DNA of 64,000 nucleotides from an uncultured Clostridia bacterium (GTDB lineage Bacteria; Bacillota; Clostridia; Christensenellales; Borkfalkiaceae), in assembly GCA_947629675.1 (NCBI GenBank), contig CANREM010000004.1, forward strand, positions 36,949 through 100,948. Reading direction: 5' to 3'. The position numbers were made by a program, and so were the translations under genes. This document shows positions 55,952 to 64,000 of this stretch, one piece after another. The notes under the pieces were generated by a model, which was not told the DNA's origin, did not search any database, and was given only the letters and a program-made list of their open reading frames with translations. Position 1 is the first letter of the stretch, and each line of letters starts with the position of its first letter.

Positions 55952-58900
55952 ATGAGAAGGAAATTTTTGGCATGTATCTTGGCTTTGGCAATGACTTGTT
56001 CATTGGGTCTTTCCGCATGCGCCAAAGTCGAGCCTACCCCTCCCACTCCTCCCGCTTCGGGGGAAGATGACGATCACGGCGGCGGGGGAAGCGGCAGCGA
56101 AACTCCTCCCAAGCCCGATGACGGCGGCGATGACAAAAAGCCGGACGGCGGCGATGACACAAAGCCCGATGACGGGCGTCCCGTTGACCCCAAGCCCGAA
56201 GATCAGCACGGCATCTCCATTTCGGCGGAGGACGTCACCATCCTCGCGGGGAAGTATTTCGACCCCTTCGACGGCGTCGTTGCCCGCGACGGGAAGGGGA
56301 ACGACATCACCCCGCGCACGAGCGTTTCGGGGAACCTCGACACCTCGAGAGAGGGGACGTACTTCCTCACTTACACCGCGACCGATGCGAGCGGCAACAA
56401 GGGGAAAAAGACAAGGCAGGTCACCGTCACAGAGAACGAAGAACTCGGCAAAACGCAGCCTGTGTTCATCTATAAGTCGGACGAGGCCTATAACATCGCA
56501 CAGGGCTGTGACGCATGGGCGAGTTCCGAGTACGGCGCGAACACCGCGGCAAAGGCGGTGGACGGGAAGGAGACCTCCCGCTGGGAGAGCGTCCACGGGT
56601 TGGACGACGTGACCTACACCTTGGATTTAGGGGCGATCCTCCCCATCGAGAGCGTCGTCATCGTTTGGGAGGACGCCTGTGCGAAACGCTTCGAGCTTCT
56701 CATCTCAAACGACGACAAGAGCTATGAGGCCATCTCCTATCAGCAGGATTTCGGGAAGGGGGGCGAGCGCACCTTTTCCGCCTCCCTTGCCGGGAAGTCC
56801 GCACGCTATGTGCGCGTCCGCTGCATGGAGCGATACACCCAATACGGCTATTCCATCTATGAATTGCGCGTGTTCGGCAAGCGCGGCACCGTCATCCCCA
56901 TGGAGAAATATCCCGTCCTCTTCGATGCGGAAAATTCCTCCTCCCCGGATTGGAAAATCCCCGATGAGCAGTGGCTCATCGCGGACATGGGTGCCTCGAA
57001 GAGCGTCGAGCGCGTGGAAATTTCGTGGAAGGACGGCCTTTCTCCCGCCTCTTCGGACATCGAAATTTCGACGAATGGGAGCGACTACACCCCCGTCTCC
57101 TGCGACAACGGCGGGTACTTTTTGCAAAACAACACAAGGGCGAGCGTGACGGCGAGATACATCCGCATCAACATGCACAGCCGCCGCTTCTCCATGAACG
57201 CCTACCGCATCACACAGCTCGGCATCCAAGGCGGCGGGCAGACCATAAAGAGCGTTACGCTCTCCGCCTCTTCGGCGGGCGAAGGGCACCCTGCCTCGGC
57301 CGCGCTCGAAAATTATGCGACCTATTGGGAGAGCGCGCACTCCGCCTCCCCGCAGACCGTCGATCTCGGGAAAGTTTGTCCTGTGGGCAGGGTGGACCTC
57401 TTCTGGAAGGGGGACGACGGCAGAAAGGGCAAGTATTACGACTTGCAAGTGAGCAGCGACGGGGAAACTTTCACGACCGTTTTCCGCCAGACCCACGGCG
57501 GCACGCAGGATCAGAGCGTATATGTGTTCGAAGATGCGCGCTATCTCCGCATCATCGACTATCAGAATACGGACGATACCCGCTTTATGCTCGAGGGGAT
57601 GAAGGTGCATTCCCAATACCCCAACGAGCAGAAGGTGGACTATGATACGCATCTTCAATTCCCAGCATTCGAGGAAGTGGAGACGCAAAACGGGAGCTAT
57701 CTTACAGGCGGAACTTCCTTCCCGACGGCAAAGCTCGTGACTTATCTCGACGCCCGCCTTCGGGATAAGCCCGTTCCCAGCAACGATTGGTGGCAGTCCC
57801 TCCTCATCAACGACAAGGGGCACAACATGTATCTCAACCCGCTCACGGCGAAATTCGACGATGCCGGCCTTTGGCTCACGGATCCCGGCGACGGGTACTA
57901 TTCGGGGGACTATCCCGGCAACGGCAGACAGACGATCGACGTGGACGCCCACGACCTTCGCATCGGCTATGCGCGGACGGGGAGGGACAGCACCGTGCGC
58001 GTGGTGGATTACAGCGATTACTCTGTGACCTGCGTCATGTCGGACACGGACGGCGTGGATAAGATGACGGCGTACCTTGCACAGGGAGCCTTGTATGGGT
58101 ACTTCTTCTTTGCCGAACCGCAGGGCGTCACCCTCTTCTCGGAGAACCTTGTCGGGGCGTTTGACCTCGACGGCAACCGCATTCTGGAGGACGGCAAAAC
58201 TTTCACGGGCGACGCGATCGTCCTCTGCGTGCGCACCCATGCAAGCTATGAAAACGACGTCGAACGGGGCAACGCCAAGACGTATGAGGAGCGTTTCTAC
58301 GTCGTAAGCGTGCCCGAAAACACCGCCTTTGTCCTCTCGGAAAACACCGTCAAACTCTCGATGAAGGAGGGGAACTTCCTCTCCGTCGGCGCGATGAGTA
58401 CGGTGAACACAGTCTCCGCGGAGGAGGCGAACGAGGCGGCCGTCCACGGTGCCATGAACAAGGCGGAAGCGGCCCTCATGCATGGACATGGGTATGCCTT
58501 CGTTGTTGGGACCCGCTGCGACATGCGCTTCGACGGCGAAGAAAATCTCGTCAAAACGCAGTACCTTTTGCAGGTCTGCAGTGTGCGCGGCGAGGAGGAG
58601 GCCTACACCGCCTTCCTGCCCCATCAATACAAGAAATCGCAGGATACTCTTGCGGAAAACCATTCCTATCCGACGGTACGCGGCGACTGCAGGGCACATG
58701 TGGGGAACTACTTTGAGACGCGGGATAAATTCTATGGTATCGTCCCGCAGTTCACGTTGGGGGGTACCATGTCCGAGGAGACCCTCTTGGATCTCATCAA
58801 TATCCTCTACAAAAACATGGGCGGGGAAAAGGAGCCGAAGGATTGCAACCTCATCAACGGCGACCCCTATTGGCAGGGGAAGAATCTTCACCCCATGGCG

Positions 58901-60799
58901 ATGGCGGTCCTCGCCGCAGACCAGATCGGGGCGGCAGACCTTCGCGACAGCTTTCTCGACAAGATCGAGTACGTCTTTGAGGATTGGTTCAACTACACCC
59001 CGGGCAATGAACCGCACGACGCCTATTTTTACTACGACAGCGAGTGGGGGACGCTCTACTACAAGAACAGCGAATTCGGCGCGGGGGTGAACCTCGCCGA
59101 CCACCACTTCACATACGGCTACTATACCTTCGCCGCGGGCGTCTTGTCCGCCTACAGGCCCGCCTTCGCCCAAAAATACGGCGACATGATCGAACTTCTC
59201 ATCCGCGACTACATGAATTGGGAGCGGGAGGATGGCGACTTCCCCTTCATGCGCAACTTCGACGTCTTTGCCGGCCACGGCTGGGCGGGCGGATATGCGG
59301 ACAACGACGGCGGCAACAATCAGGAATCGGTGGGGGAGGCCCTCAACAGCTGGGTAGGTGCCTACCTCTACGCCACGGCCATCGGCAACGACGTCATCCG
59401 CGAGACGGCGATCTGCGGATTTACGACGGAGCTGAATGCCGTCAAACAATACTGGTTCAACTACGATAAAGACAGCTTTGCGGACTTCTATCCCTACGGC
59501 GCGTTGGGACAGCTCTACGGGGCGAGCAACTTCTTCGGGACCTTCTTCAACGGGGAACCGCTCTTCGCCTACGGCATCCACCTCATCCCCGGAGAGGAAT
59601 TCATCACGAGCTATGCGATCGGCAAAGAGGAACAGGCAAAGCTGAGTGCCGTCATGGAGGCATTGAAGCGCGATCAGGCGAGTTGGAATTTTGCGGATGC
59701 GGCCTCTAAGATGCTGCACGCATGGCAGCACATCTTCATCCCCGTCACGGCCTGTTACGACGCCGCGGAGGCGATCGCATGGTACGATGAATTGGTCGCA
59801 CAAAACGGCAACATCGGCAACGACAACGAACAGTTCAACGTCTACTATATGATCCACGCCCTCGAGAGCCTCGGGACCCGCACGTCCGACATCTGGGCGG
59901 CAGACGGCGCGTCCGCCACCGTCTACGAAAAGGACGGCGCGTATACCGCGGTCATCTGGAACCCGACGGCTGAAACGGTGCGATATACCTTCCGCAATGA
60001 GAAGGGGGAAGTGGGGCATGCCCTCGTCCCCGCCTGCAGCCTCGTCTCCTGCGACCCGTGCAAAGAGACGGACGCATTTGCAAAACTTCTCGGCGTGGAC
60101 GCTTTCGGCGTCGGAGACTACTTCGAGAGCGAAAACATCTCCGCTGGCCCGCCGCTCACCTTTTTGGAGGGGGGAAGCGTGAAGTACGCTCTCGCATTCG
60201 GCACCGCGTCCGTCTACCGCAGAGCGGTCATCAAGGCGACCGGCCCCGTGCGCCTCCTCATCGACGGGAGAGAATATCCCCTCGAAGAGACGGAGAAAGG
60301 GTATGTGAGCGCGCCCATCTCATTGATGCTCGGCCACACGGCAGTGCTTGAGGGAAGCGGCGTCACGGTGGATGCGTTTACGTTCGAGAAGGTGGAACTT
60401 CATAAAATAACGTCAAAGCTCACCGCCACCGCCTCTTCGGAGAACGGTGCGAACAGGGCGGCAAACGCCGTGGACGGAAATAATTCCACCCGTTGGGAAT
60501 CCGTGCATGGGCACGACGGCGAGTATCTCGAGATCGCGCTCTCCGACCCCGCCGTCATCTATTCCATGACCATTTTCTGGGAGGCTGCCTCCGCCAAAGA
60601 GTACACCGTGAGCTTTTCCGCAACGGGCAAGGAGGGGGAATGGACGGAGGTCTATCACGGCTTTTCCACACAGGGCGAGCGCACGGACACCATCGTGCCA
60701 AGCGAGATCATGGAGGTGAAATACATCCGCATCTTCGGCATCTCCCGTACCACTTCCTACGGATATTCCATCTTCGAAGTGAACTTTTTCGGCATCTGA
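55952..60799 (+). CDS. GH81 endo-beta-1,3-glucanase lipoprotein with multiple F5/8-type C (discoidin/CBM32-like) domains
   Basis: Lipobox LSAC; PVPSNDWWQSLLIND; GHGWAGGYADNDGGNNQESVGEALNSWVGAYLYA; discoidin-like NAAxAVDGxxxTRWESVHG at both ends. Confidence 0.88.
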   Translation: MRRKFLACILALAMTCSLGLSACAKVEPTPPTPPASGEDDDHGGGGSGSETPPKPDDGGDDKKPDGGDDTKPDDGRPVDPKPEDQHGISISAEDVTILAGKYFDPFDGVVARDGKGNDITPRTSVSGNLDTSREGTYFLTYTATDASGNKGKKTRQVTVTENEELGKTQPVFIYKSDEAYNIAQGCDAWASSEYGANTAAKAVDGKETSRWESVHGLDDVTYTLDLGAILPIESVVIVWEDACAKRFELLISNDDKSYEAISYQQDFGKGGERTFSASLAGKSARYVRVRCMERYTQYGYSIYELRVFGKRGTVIPMEKYPVLFDAENSSSPDWKIPDEQWLIADMGASKSVERVEISWKDGLSPASSDIEISTNGSDYTPVSCDNGGYFLQNNTRASVTARYIRINMHSRRFSMNAYRITQLGIQGGGQTIKSVTLSASSAGEGHPASAALENYATYWESAHSASPQTVDLGKVCPVGRVDLFWKGDDGRKGKYYDLQVSSDGETFTTVFRQTHGGTQDQSVYVFEDARYLRIIDYQNTDDTRFMLEGMKVHSQYPNEQKVDYDTHLQFPAFEEVETQNGSYLTGGTSFPTAKLVTYLDARLRDKPVPSNDWWQSLLINDKGHNMYLNPLTAKFDDAGLWLTDPGDGYYSGDYPGNGRQTIDVDAHDLRIGYARTGRDSTVRVVDYSDYSVTCVMSDTDGVDKMTAYLAQGALYGYFFFAEPQGVTLFSENLVGAFDLDGNRILEDGKTFTGDAIVLCVRTHASYENDVERGNAKTYEERFYVVSVPENTAFVLSENTVKLSMKEGNFLSVGAMSTVNTVSAEEANEAAVHGAMNKAEAALMHGHGYAFVVGTRCDMRFDGEENLVKTQYLLQVCSVRGEEEAYTAFLPHQYKKSQDTLAENHSYPTVRGDCRAHVGNYFETRDKFYGIVPQFTLGGTMSEETLLDLINILYKNMGGEKEPKDCNLINGDPYWQGKNLHPMAMAVLAADQIGAADLRDSFLDKIEYVFEDWFNYTPGNEPHDAYFYYDSEWGTLYYKNSEFGAGVNLADHHFTYGYYTFAAGVLSAYRPAFAQKYGDMIELLIRDYMNWEREDGDFPFMRNFDVFAGHGWAGGYADNDGGNNQESVGEALNSWVGAYLYATAIGNDVIRETAICGFTTELNAVKQYWFNYDKDSFADFYPYGALGQLYGASNFFGTFFNGEPLFAYGIHLIPGEEFITSYAIGKEEQAKLSAVMEALKRDQASWNFADAASKMLHAWQHIFIPVTACYDAAEAIAWYDELVAQNGNIGNDNEQFNVYYMIHALESLGTRTSDIWAADGASATVYEKDGAYTAVIWNPTAETVRYTFRNEKGEVGHALVPACSLVSCDPCKETDAFAKLLGVDAFGVGDYFESENISAGPPLTFLEGGSVKYALAFGTASVYRRAVIKATGPVRLLIDGREYPLEETEKGYVSAPISLMLGHTAVLEGSGVTVDAFTFEKVELHKITSKLTATASSENGANRAANAVDGNNSTRWESVHGHDGEYLEIALSDPAVIYSMTIFWEAASAKEYTVSFSATGKEGEWTEVYHGFSTQGERTDTIVPSEIMEVKYIRIFGISRTTSYGYSIFEVNFFGI

Positions 60800-60850
60800 T
60801 ATTGCAAAAAAAAGAAAAATCATATATGATTGAACAGGAAGGAGAAATTT

Positions 60851-62311
60851 ATGGCCGGTTTAACGCTCAAGCATATCTATAAGGTCTATCCGGGCAAGAA
60901 AGGCACCGTGAAGGCTGCCATCAAGCGGAAGCTCTCGAAAAAGAAGAAGGACGCTCCCGAGACCAAGAAGCGCAGCGGGGATTTCGTCGCCGTCAAGGAT
61001 TTCAATATGGTGATCGAAGACGGGGAATTCATCGTCCTCGTCGGTCCTTCGGGCTGCGGCAAATCCACGACGATCCGCATGATCGCGGGCCTCGAGGATA
61101 TCTCATCGGGCGAACTGTATATCGACGGCGAACTCGTCAACGAAGTCGCGGCGAAGGATCGGGATATCGCCATGGTGTTCCAGAGCTACGCCCTCTATCC
61201 GCACATGACGGCAGAGAAGAACATCGCCTTCGCCCTGAAGCTTCGCAAGATCCCCGTCGAGCGGAAGGACAAGGAGGGGAACCCCGTCATCGGCATCGAT
61301 GAGAAGAAGATCAAGGAGATCAACCGGAAGATCCGCGACTTGAAGCTCGACATCAAGTTTGCGGAGATGGACGGCGAATCGGATGAATACAAGCAGTCTC
61401 TTGCAAACCGCATGCAGGTGCTTACGGACCAGCTTGCCTACTATACCGAAACGCCCGTCCAGCTCTATAAATACAGACACATGACGCGGAAGGAGATCGC
61501 CGAGAAGGTGCAGTGGGCGGCACATATTTTAGGCATCGAGGAACTTCTCGACAGCAAGCCCGCCGAGATGTCGGGCGGACAGCGGCAAAGGGTGGCCCTC
61601 GGCCGTGCCATGGTGCGCGGGCCGAAGGTGTTCCTGCTCGACGAACCGCTCTCCAACCTCGATGCGAAGCTGCGTGCGAGCATGCGTCTCGAGATCGTGA
61701 AGCTGCACAAGGCCCTCAAGACGACCTTCATCTACGTCACGCACGACCAGATCGAGGCAATGACGATGGGCACCCGCATCGTTGTCATGAAGCTGGGCGT
61801 CGTCCAGCAGATCGATACGCCCACCAACCTCTATGACTACCCCGGAAATAAATTTGTCGCAGGCTTCATCGGAACGCCGCAAATGAACTTCTTCGAAGTG
61901 ACCGTGCAATGGGCGGACGGCAAACTTCTCACCACCTTCCCGAACGGAGAACAGGTGGTGCTCGACCTCGCGAAACTTCGCACCTTCGACCCCGCTGCCA
62001 CAGAGAGATACCTCGACGGCGAACCGCACCGCGCGACGCTCGGTCTCCGCGGCGAACATCTCCGCTTTGCGGAGGGGAAAAGTCCCATCACCCTCACGGC
62101 GACCCTGTCCGTCAAAGAGGTCCTCGGCAACACCACGCAGATGTTTGTCAAACTCGCGGAGGGCGGTCCCGACTACATCTTCAGCGTACCCGACAGGAAT
62201 GAATTCGTCGCCGGGGATACGATCCTTGTTACCTTCGACGAGAAGAATGTGCATCTCTTCGACCCCGACACGGAGGAGAGCCTCCTCGGGCGCACGTTCG
62301 GGACTTTCTAA
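60851..62311 (+). CDS. MsmK/UgpC-type ABC sugar ATPase with two non-canonical insertions
   Basis: VGPSGCGKSTTIRMIAGLE; MSGGQRQRVALGRAMVR; VFLLDEPLSNLDAKLR; C-terminal TOBE region. Confidence 0.92.
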   Translation: MAGLTLKHIYKVYPGKKGTVKAAIKRKLSKKKKDAPETKKRSGDFVAVKDFNMVIEDGEFIVLVGPSGCGKSTTIRMIAGLEDISSGELYIDGELVNEVAAKDRDIAMVFQSYALYPHMTAEKNIAFALKLRKIPVERKDKEGNPVIGIDEKKIKEINRKIRDLKLDIKFAEMDGESDEYKQSLANRMQVLTDQLAYYTETPVQLYKYRHMTRKEIAEKVQWAAHILGIEELLDSKPAEMSGGQRQRVALGRAMVRGPKVFLLDEPLSNLDAKLRASMRLEIVKLHKALKTTFIYVTHDQIEAMTMGTRIVVMKLGVVQQIDTPTNLYDYPGNKFVAGFIGTPQMNFFEVTVQWADGKLLTTFPNGEQVVLDLAKLRTFDPAATERYLDGEPHRATLGLRGEHLRFAEGKSPITLTATLSVKEVLGNTTQMFVKLAEGGPDYIFSVPDRNEFVAGDTILVTFDEKNVHLFDPDTEESLLGRTFGTF

Positions 62312-62329
62312 GGGGGAAAGCGGGCGGCG

Positions 62330-63676
62330 ATGGTGGACTGGCTCAGATATTTCGGGTTGAGTTTCTTCTCGGATAAACTCGCAAGAGAGGGAAAAAACCA
62401 CAACTTTTTCAACTTCATCTTAAGTTTCGCCCTCGCCCTCGTCCTCCTCTTCTGCGGACTTGTGACGGCCTTCGCCCTGCCCTTTAAGGGGTTCTATAAG
62501 GACGCGCCGTCCTTCGACGCCCTCGCCGAAAATCTCTTCGCAAATCTTTCCGTCGAAATAAGGGACGGCCGCCTCTATGCGGAGGAAGTCGTCAACACCT
62601 ACACCGACGAAGAGGCGCGGGCGCGCTTTTCCATGGACGGGTACAATGTCATCGTGGACACCCGCCCGCAGGAGACTTACGACGCCTTCGAGGCGTACTG
62701 CATCGCGGCGGACGGCACCCGCATCCGATATGATGAGTACCTCTCCCTTCCCAAGGAGGAACAGGAGGGGTACAGCTTTACCCTCGAATATTCCGCCAAC
62801 GCCCTCGATCTGGACGATGCCCTCATGGGTAGGTGCGAGGAGTACCTCTCCGCCATCATGAATGAGGACGTTGTCGCACAGTTCAAGGGGTTAAAAGAAA
62901 AGCGGGAGGCCGACGAGACCGCCTATCGGAGAGGGATCTACGAACTGTATGTCTCCGTCTACTACCCCGACCTGAAGGCGTTCGAACGTTCCGGCTCCGC
63001 ACCCCTTCTGCGCACCTATTACTATCGGGAATATGTCGCCGACAAGGACGCCCGCAACAGGCTCCTCCTGCTCGACGACGTCCTCATCGGGGACTTCACC
63101 ACGAAGAAGGGGATCCGCGTCTCCTTCTACGGATTTTATTCCGGCATGAAGGACGGAACGGTCAAGGGCGAGAATGCACGCAGTTTCCTCCTTTCCGCCC
63201 GCAAAAGCTCCATGAATGCGACCGTCCGCGTCTTTTTGAACAACTTCTTTTTGTATCTTCCCGTCCTCGTCCTCATCCCGCTCGTCTTCGCCCTCATCCT
63301 CTGGATCGCATGGCGTATCGTCCGCGCAAAGCGGCCGTATATCGACTGTCTGAAGATCGTCGGCTCCTTCATTCTGTGGACGGGCCTGTTTGCCGCGCTC
63401 CTCATCGCCGTATGCAGTTTCTTCACCGCGGCAGACATCGTGAACGCCCTGCCCATTCCTCTGTTTGCGGGCATACTGCTCCTTCGGACGGTCATCTTCC
63501 TCATCCGCGACCTCCGCTCCCGCCCGAAGAAAAAACGCCCCGCCCCCACAGATGGACCCTCGGAAGAGACGGAAGAGTTAGAACCCCCACCACCGCTGAC
63601 GCGGAGCCTCCCCCTTGAAAAGGGGGAGGCCCTACCCTTCGCTTGCGAGGGGGAGGGAGGCACGGCTCTGCCGTGA
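62330..63676 (+). CDS. Membrane protein of unknown function (TM helix, large extracytoplasmic domain, two or more C-terminal TM helices)
   Basis: FFNFILSFALALVLLFCGLVTAFALPF; FFLYLPVLVLIPLVFALILWIAWRIV; GSFILWTGLFAALLIAVCSFF. C-terminal about 30 aa read into a repeat. Confidence 0.75.
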   Translation: MVDWLRYFGLSFFSDKLAREGKNHNFFNFILSFALALVLLFCGLVTAFALPFKGFYKDAPSFDALAENLFANLSVEIRDGRLYAEEVVNTYTDEEARARFSMDGYNVIVDTRPQETYDAFEAYCIAADGTRIRYDEYLSLPKEEQEGYSFTLEYSANALDLDDALMGRCEEYLSAIMNEDVVAQFKGLKEKREADETAYRRGIYELYVSVYYPDLKAFERSGSAPLLRTYYYREYVADKDARNRLLLLDDVLIGDFTTKKGIRVSFYGFYSGMKDGTVKGENARSFLLSARKSSMNATVRVFLNNFFLYLPVLVLIPLVFALILWIAWRIVRAKRPYIDCLKIVGSFILWTGLFAALLIAVCSFFTAADIVNALPIPLFAGILLLRTVIFLIRDLRSRPKKKRPAPTDGPSEETEELEPPPPLTRSLPLEKGEALPFACEGEGGTALP

Positions 63677-63925
63677 CGGATGGGGGAGTCGCTTCTCAAT
63701 CGTCAATTCTGCCCCGCCCACGCGCGTCATCCTGCCCCGCCCACGCGCGTCATTCCGAGGGCGTAGCCCGAGAGAATCCCCTGATACGTAGTCCGTGCCC
63801 CCTCCCGAGGAGGGGGGTAGGGGGTGGGTACGAGTTCAAAATGTCGCCCCACCTCAGTCACGCTCACGCGTGCCAGCTCCTCCCACGGAGGAGCCATCAG
63901 TTGCCCCCCCCGACAAGGGGGATTT
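63590..63925. repeat. Intergenic repeat block incl. CGCGTCATTCCGAGGGCGTAGCCCGAGAGAATCCCCTGATACGTAGTCCG
   Basis: CCTCCCCCTTGAAAAGGGGGAGG palindrome; CGCGTCAT element copies near 63720-63790. Confidence 0.85.
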
Positions 63926-63939
63926 TTTTGTATAAAGAA

Positions 63940-63963
63940 AACCCCCGGATAGTCCGGGGGTTC
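63940..63963. terminator. Hairpin terminator
   Basis: AACCCCCGGATAGTCCGGGGGTT flanked by A/T tracts. Confidence 0.7.
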
Positions 63964-64000
63964 ATAGAAGGCTTTGCCGATAAGGATGACAAAGGAACTC

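Noticed and set aside
56705-60019. 1104-aa minus-strand ORF
   Set aside because: Antisense to GH81; mirror-frame artefact of GC-rich codon bias.

Overview
This window looks chromosomal, from a GC-rich Gram-positive-type (Clostridia-like) bacterium. (1) Positions 1-12741 hold the spc/alpha ribosomal protein operon, from the rplV tail through secY, adk, map, infA, rpmJ, rpsM, rpsK, rpsD, rpoA and rplQ. Intergenic repeats sit inside it, and there is an internal promoter with a structured leader before rpsM. (2) Positions 12.8-33.8 kb hold housekeeping and accessory genes: a D-lactate-type dehydrogenase with a Cys-rich tail, M18 aminopeptidase, a large-type SRP RNA, Mrp ATPase, a repeat-rich DUF1508 protein, two FAD oxidoreductases, tmcAL, pta/ackA, rpmF, flavoredoxin-rubredoxin, csoR/copA, a WYL regulator, a double DnaQ-like protein and an AT-rich Mrr-like nuclease. 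(3) Positions 33.9-34.7 kb are an RNA cluster: two tRNA-Pro genes, a probable 6S RNA and tRNA-Glu. (4) Positions 34.9-63.7 kb look like a beta-1,3-glucan (laminarin-type) utilisation locus. It contains a LacI regulator, a GH16 lipoprotein, an ABC sugar transporter, a GLUG-type lipoprotein, a GH94-like phosphorylase, a GH1 enzyme, two giant paralogous lipoproteins that share an unfamiliar C-terminal domain, a multi-discoidin GH81, an MsmK-type ATPase with unusual insertions and an unknown membrane protein. Three identical GAAATCGGTTTC operators lie at the three canonical promoters of this locus. The best candidates for undescribed biology are the giant lipoprotein pair and modified ATPase in this locus, the rpsM leader, a frameshifted RHH gene at an A_AAA_AAG site, an odd tRNA-Pro(AGG), and several apparently leaderless genes. 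All calls come from reading the sequence and ORF translations; no searches were run.
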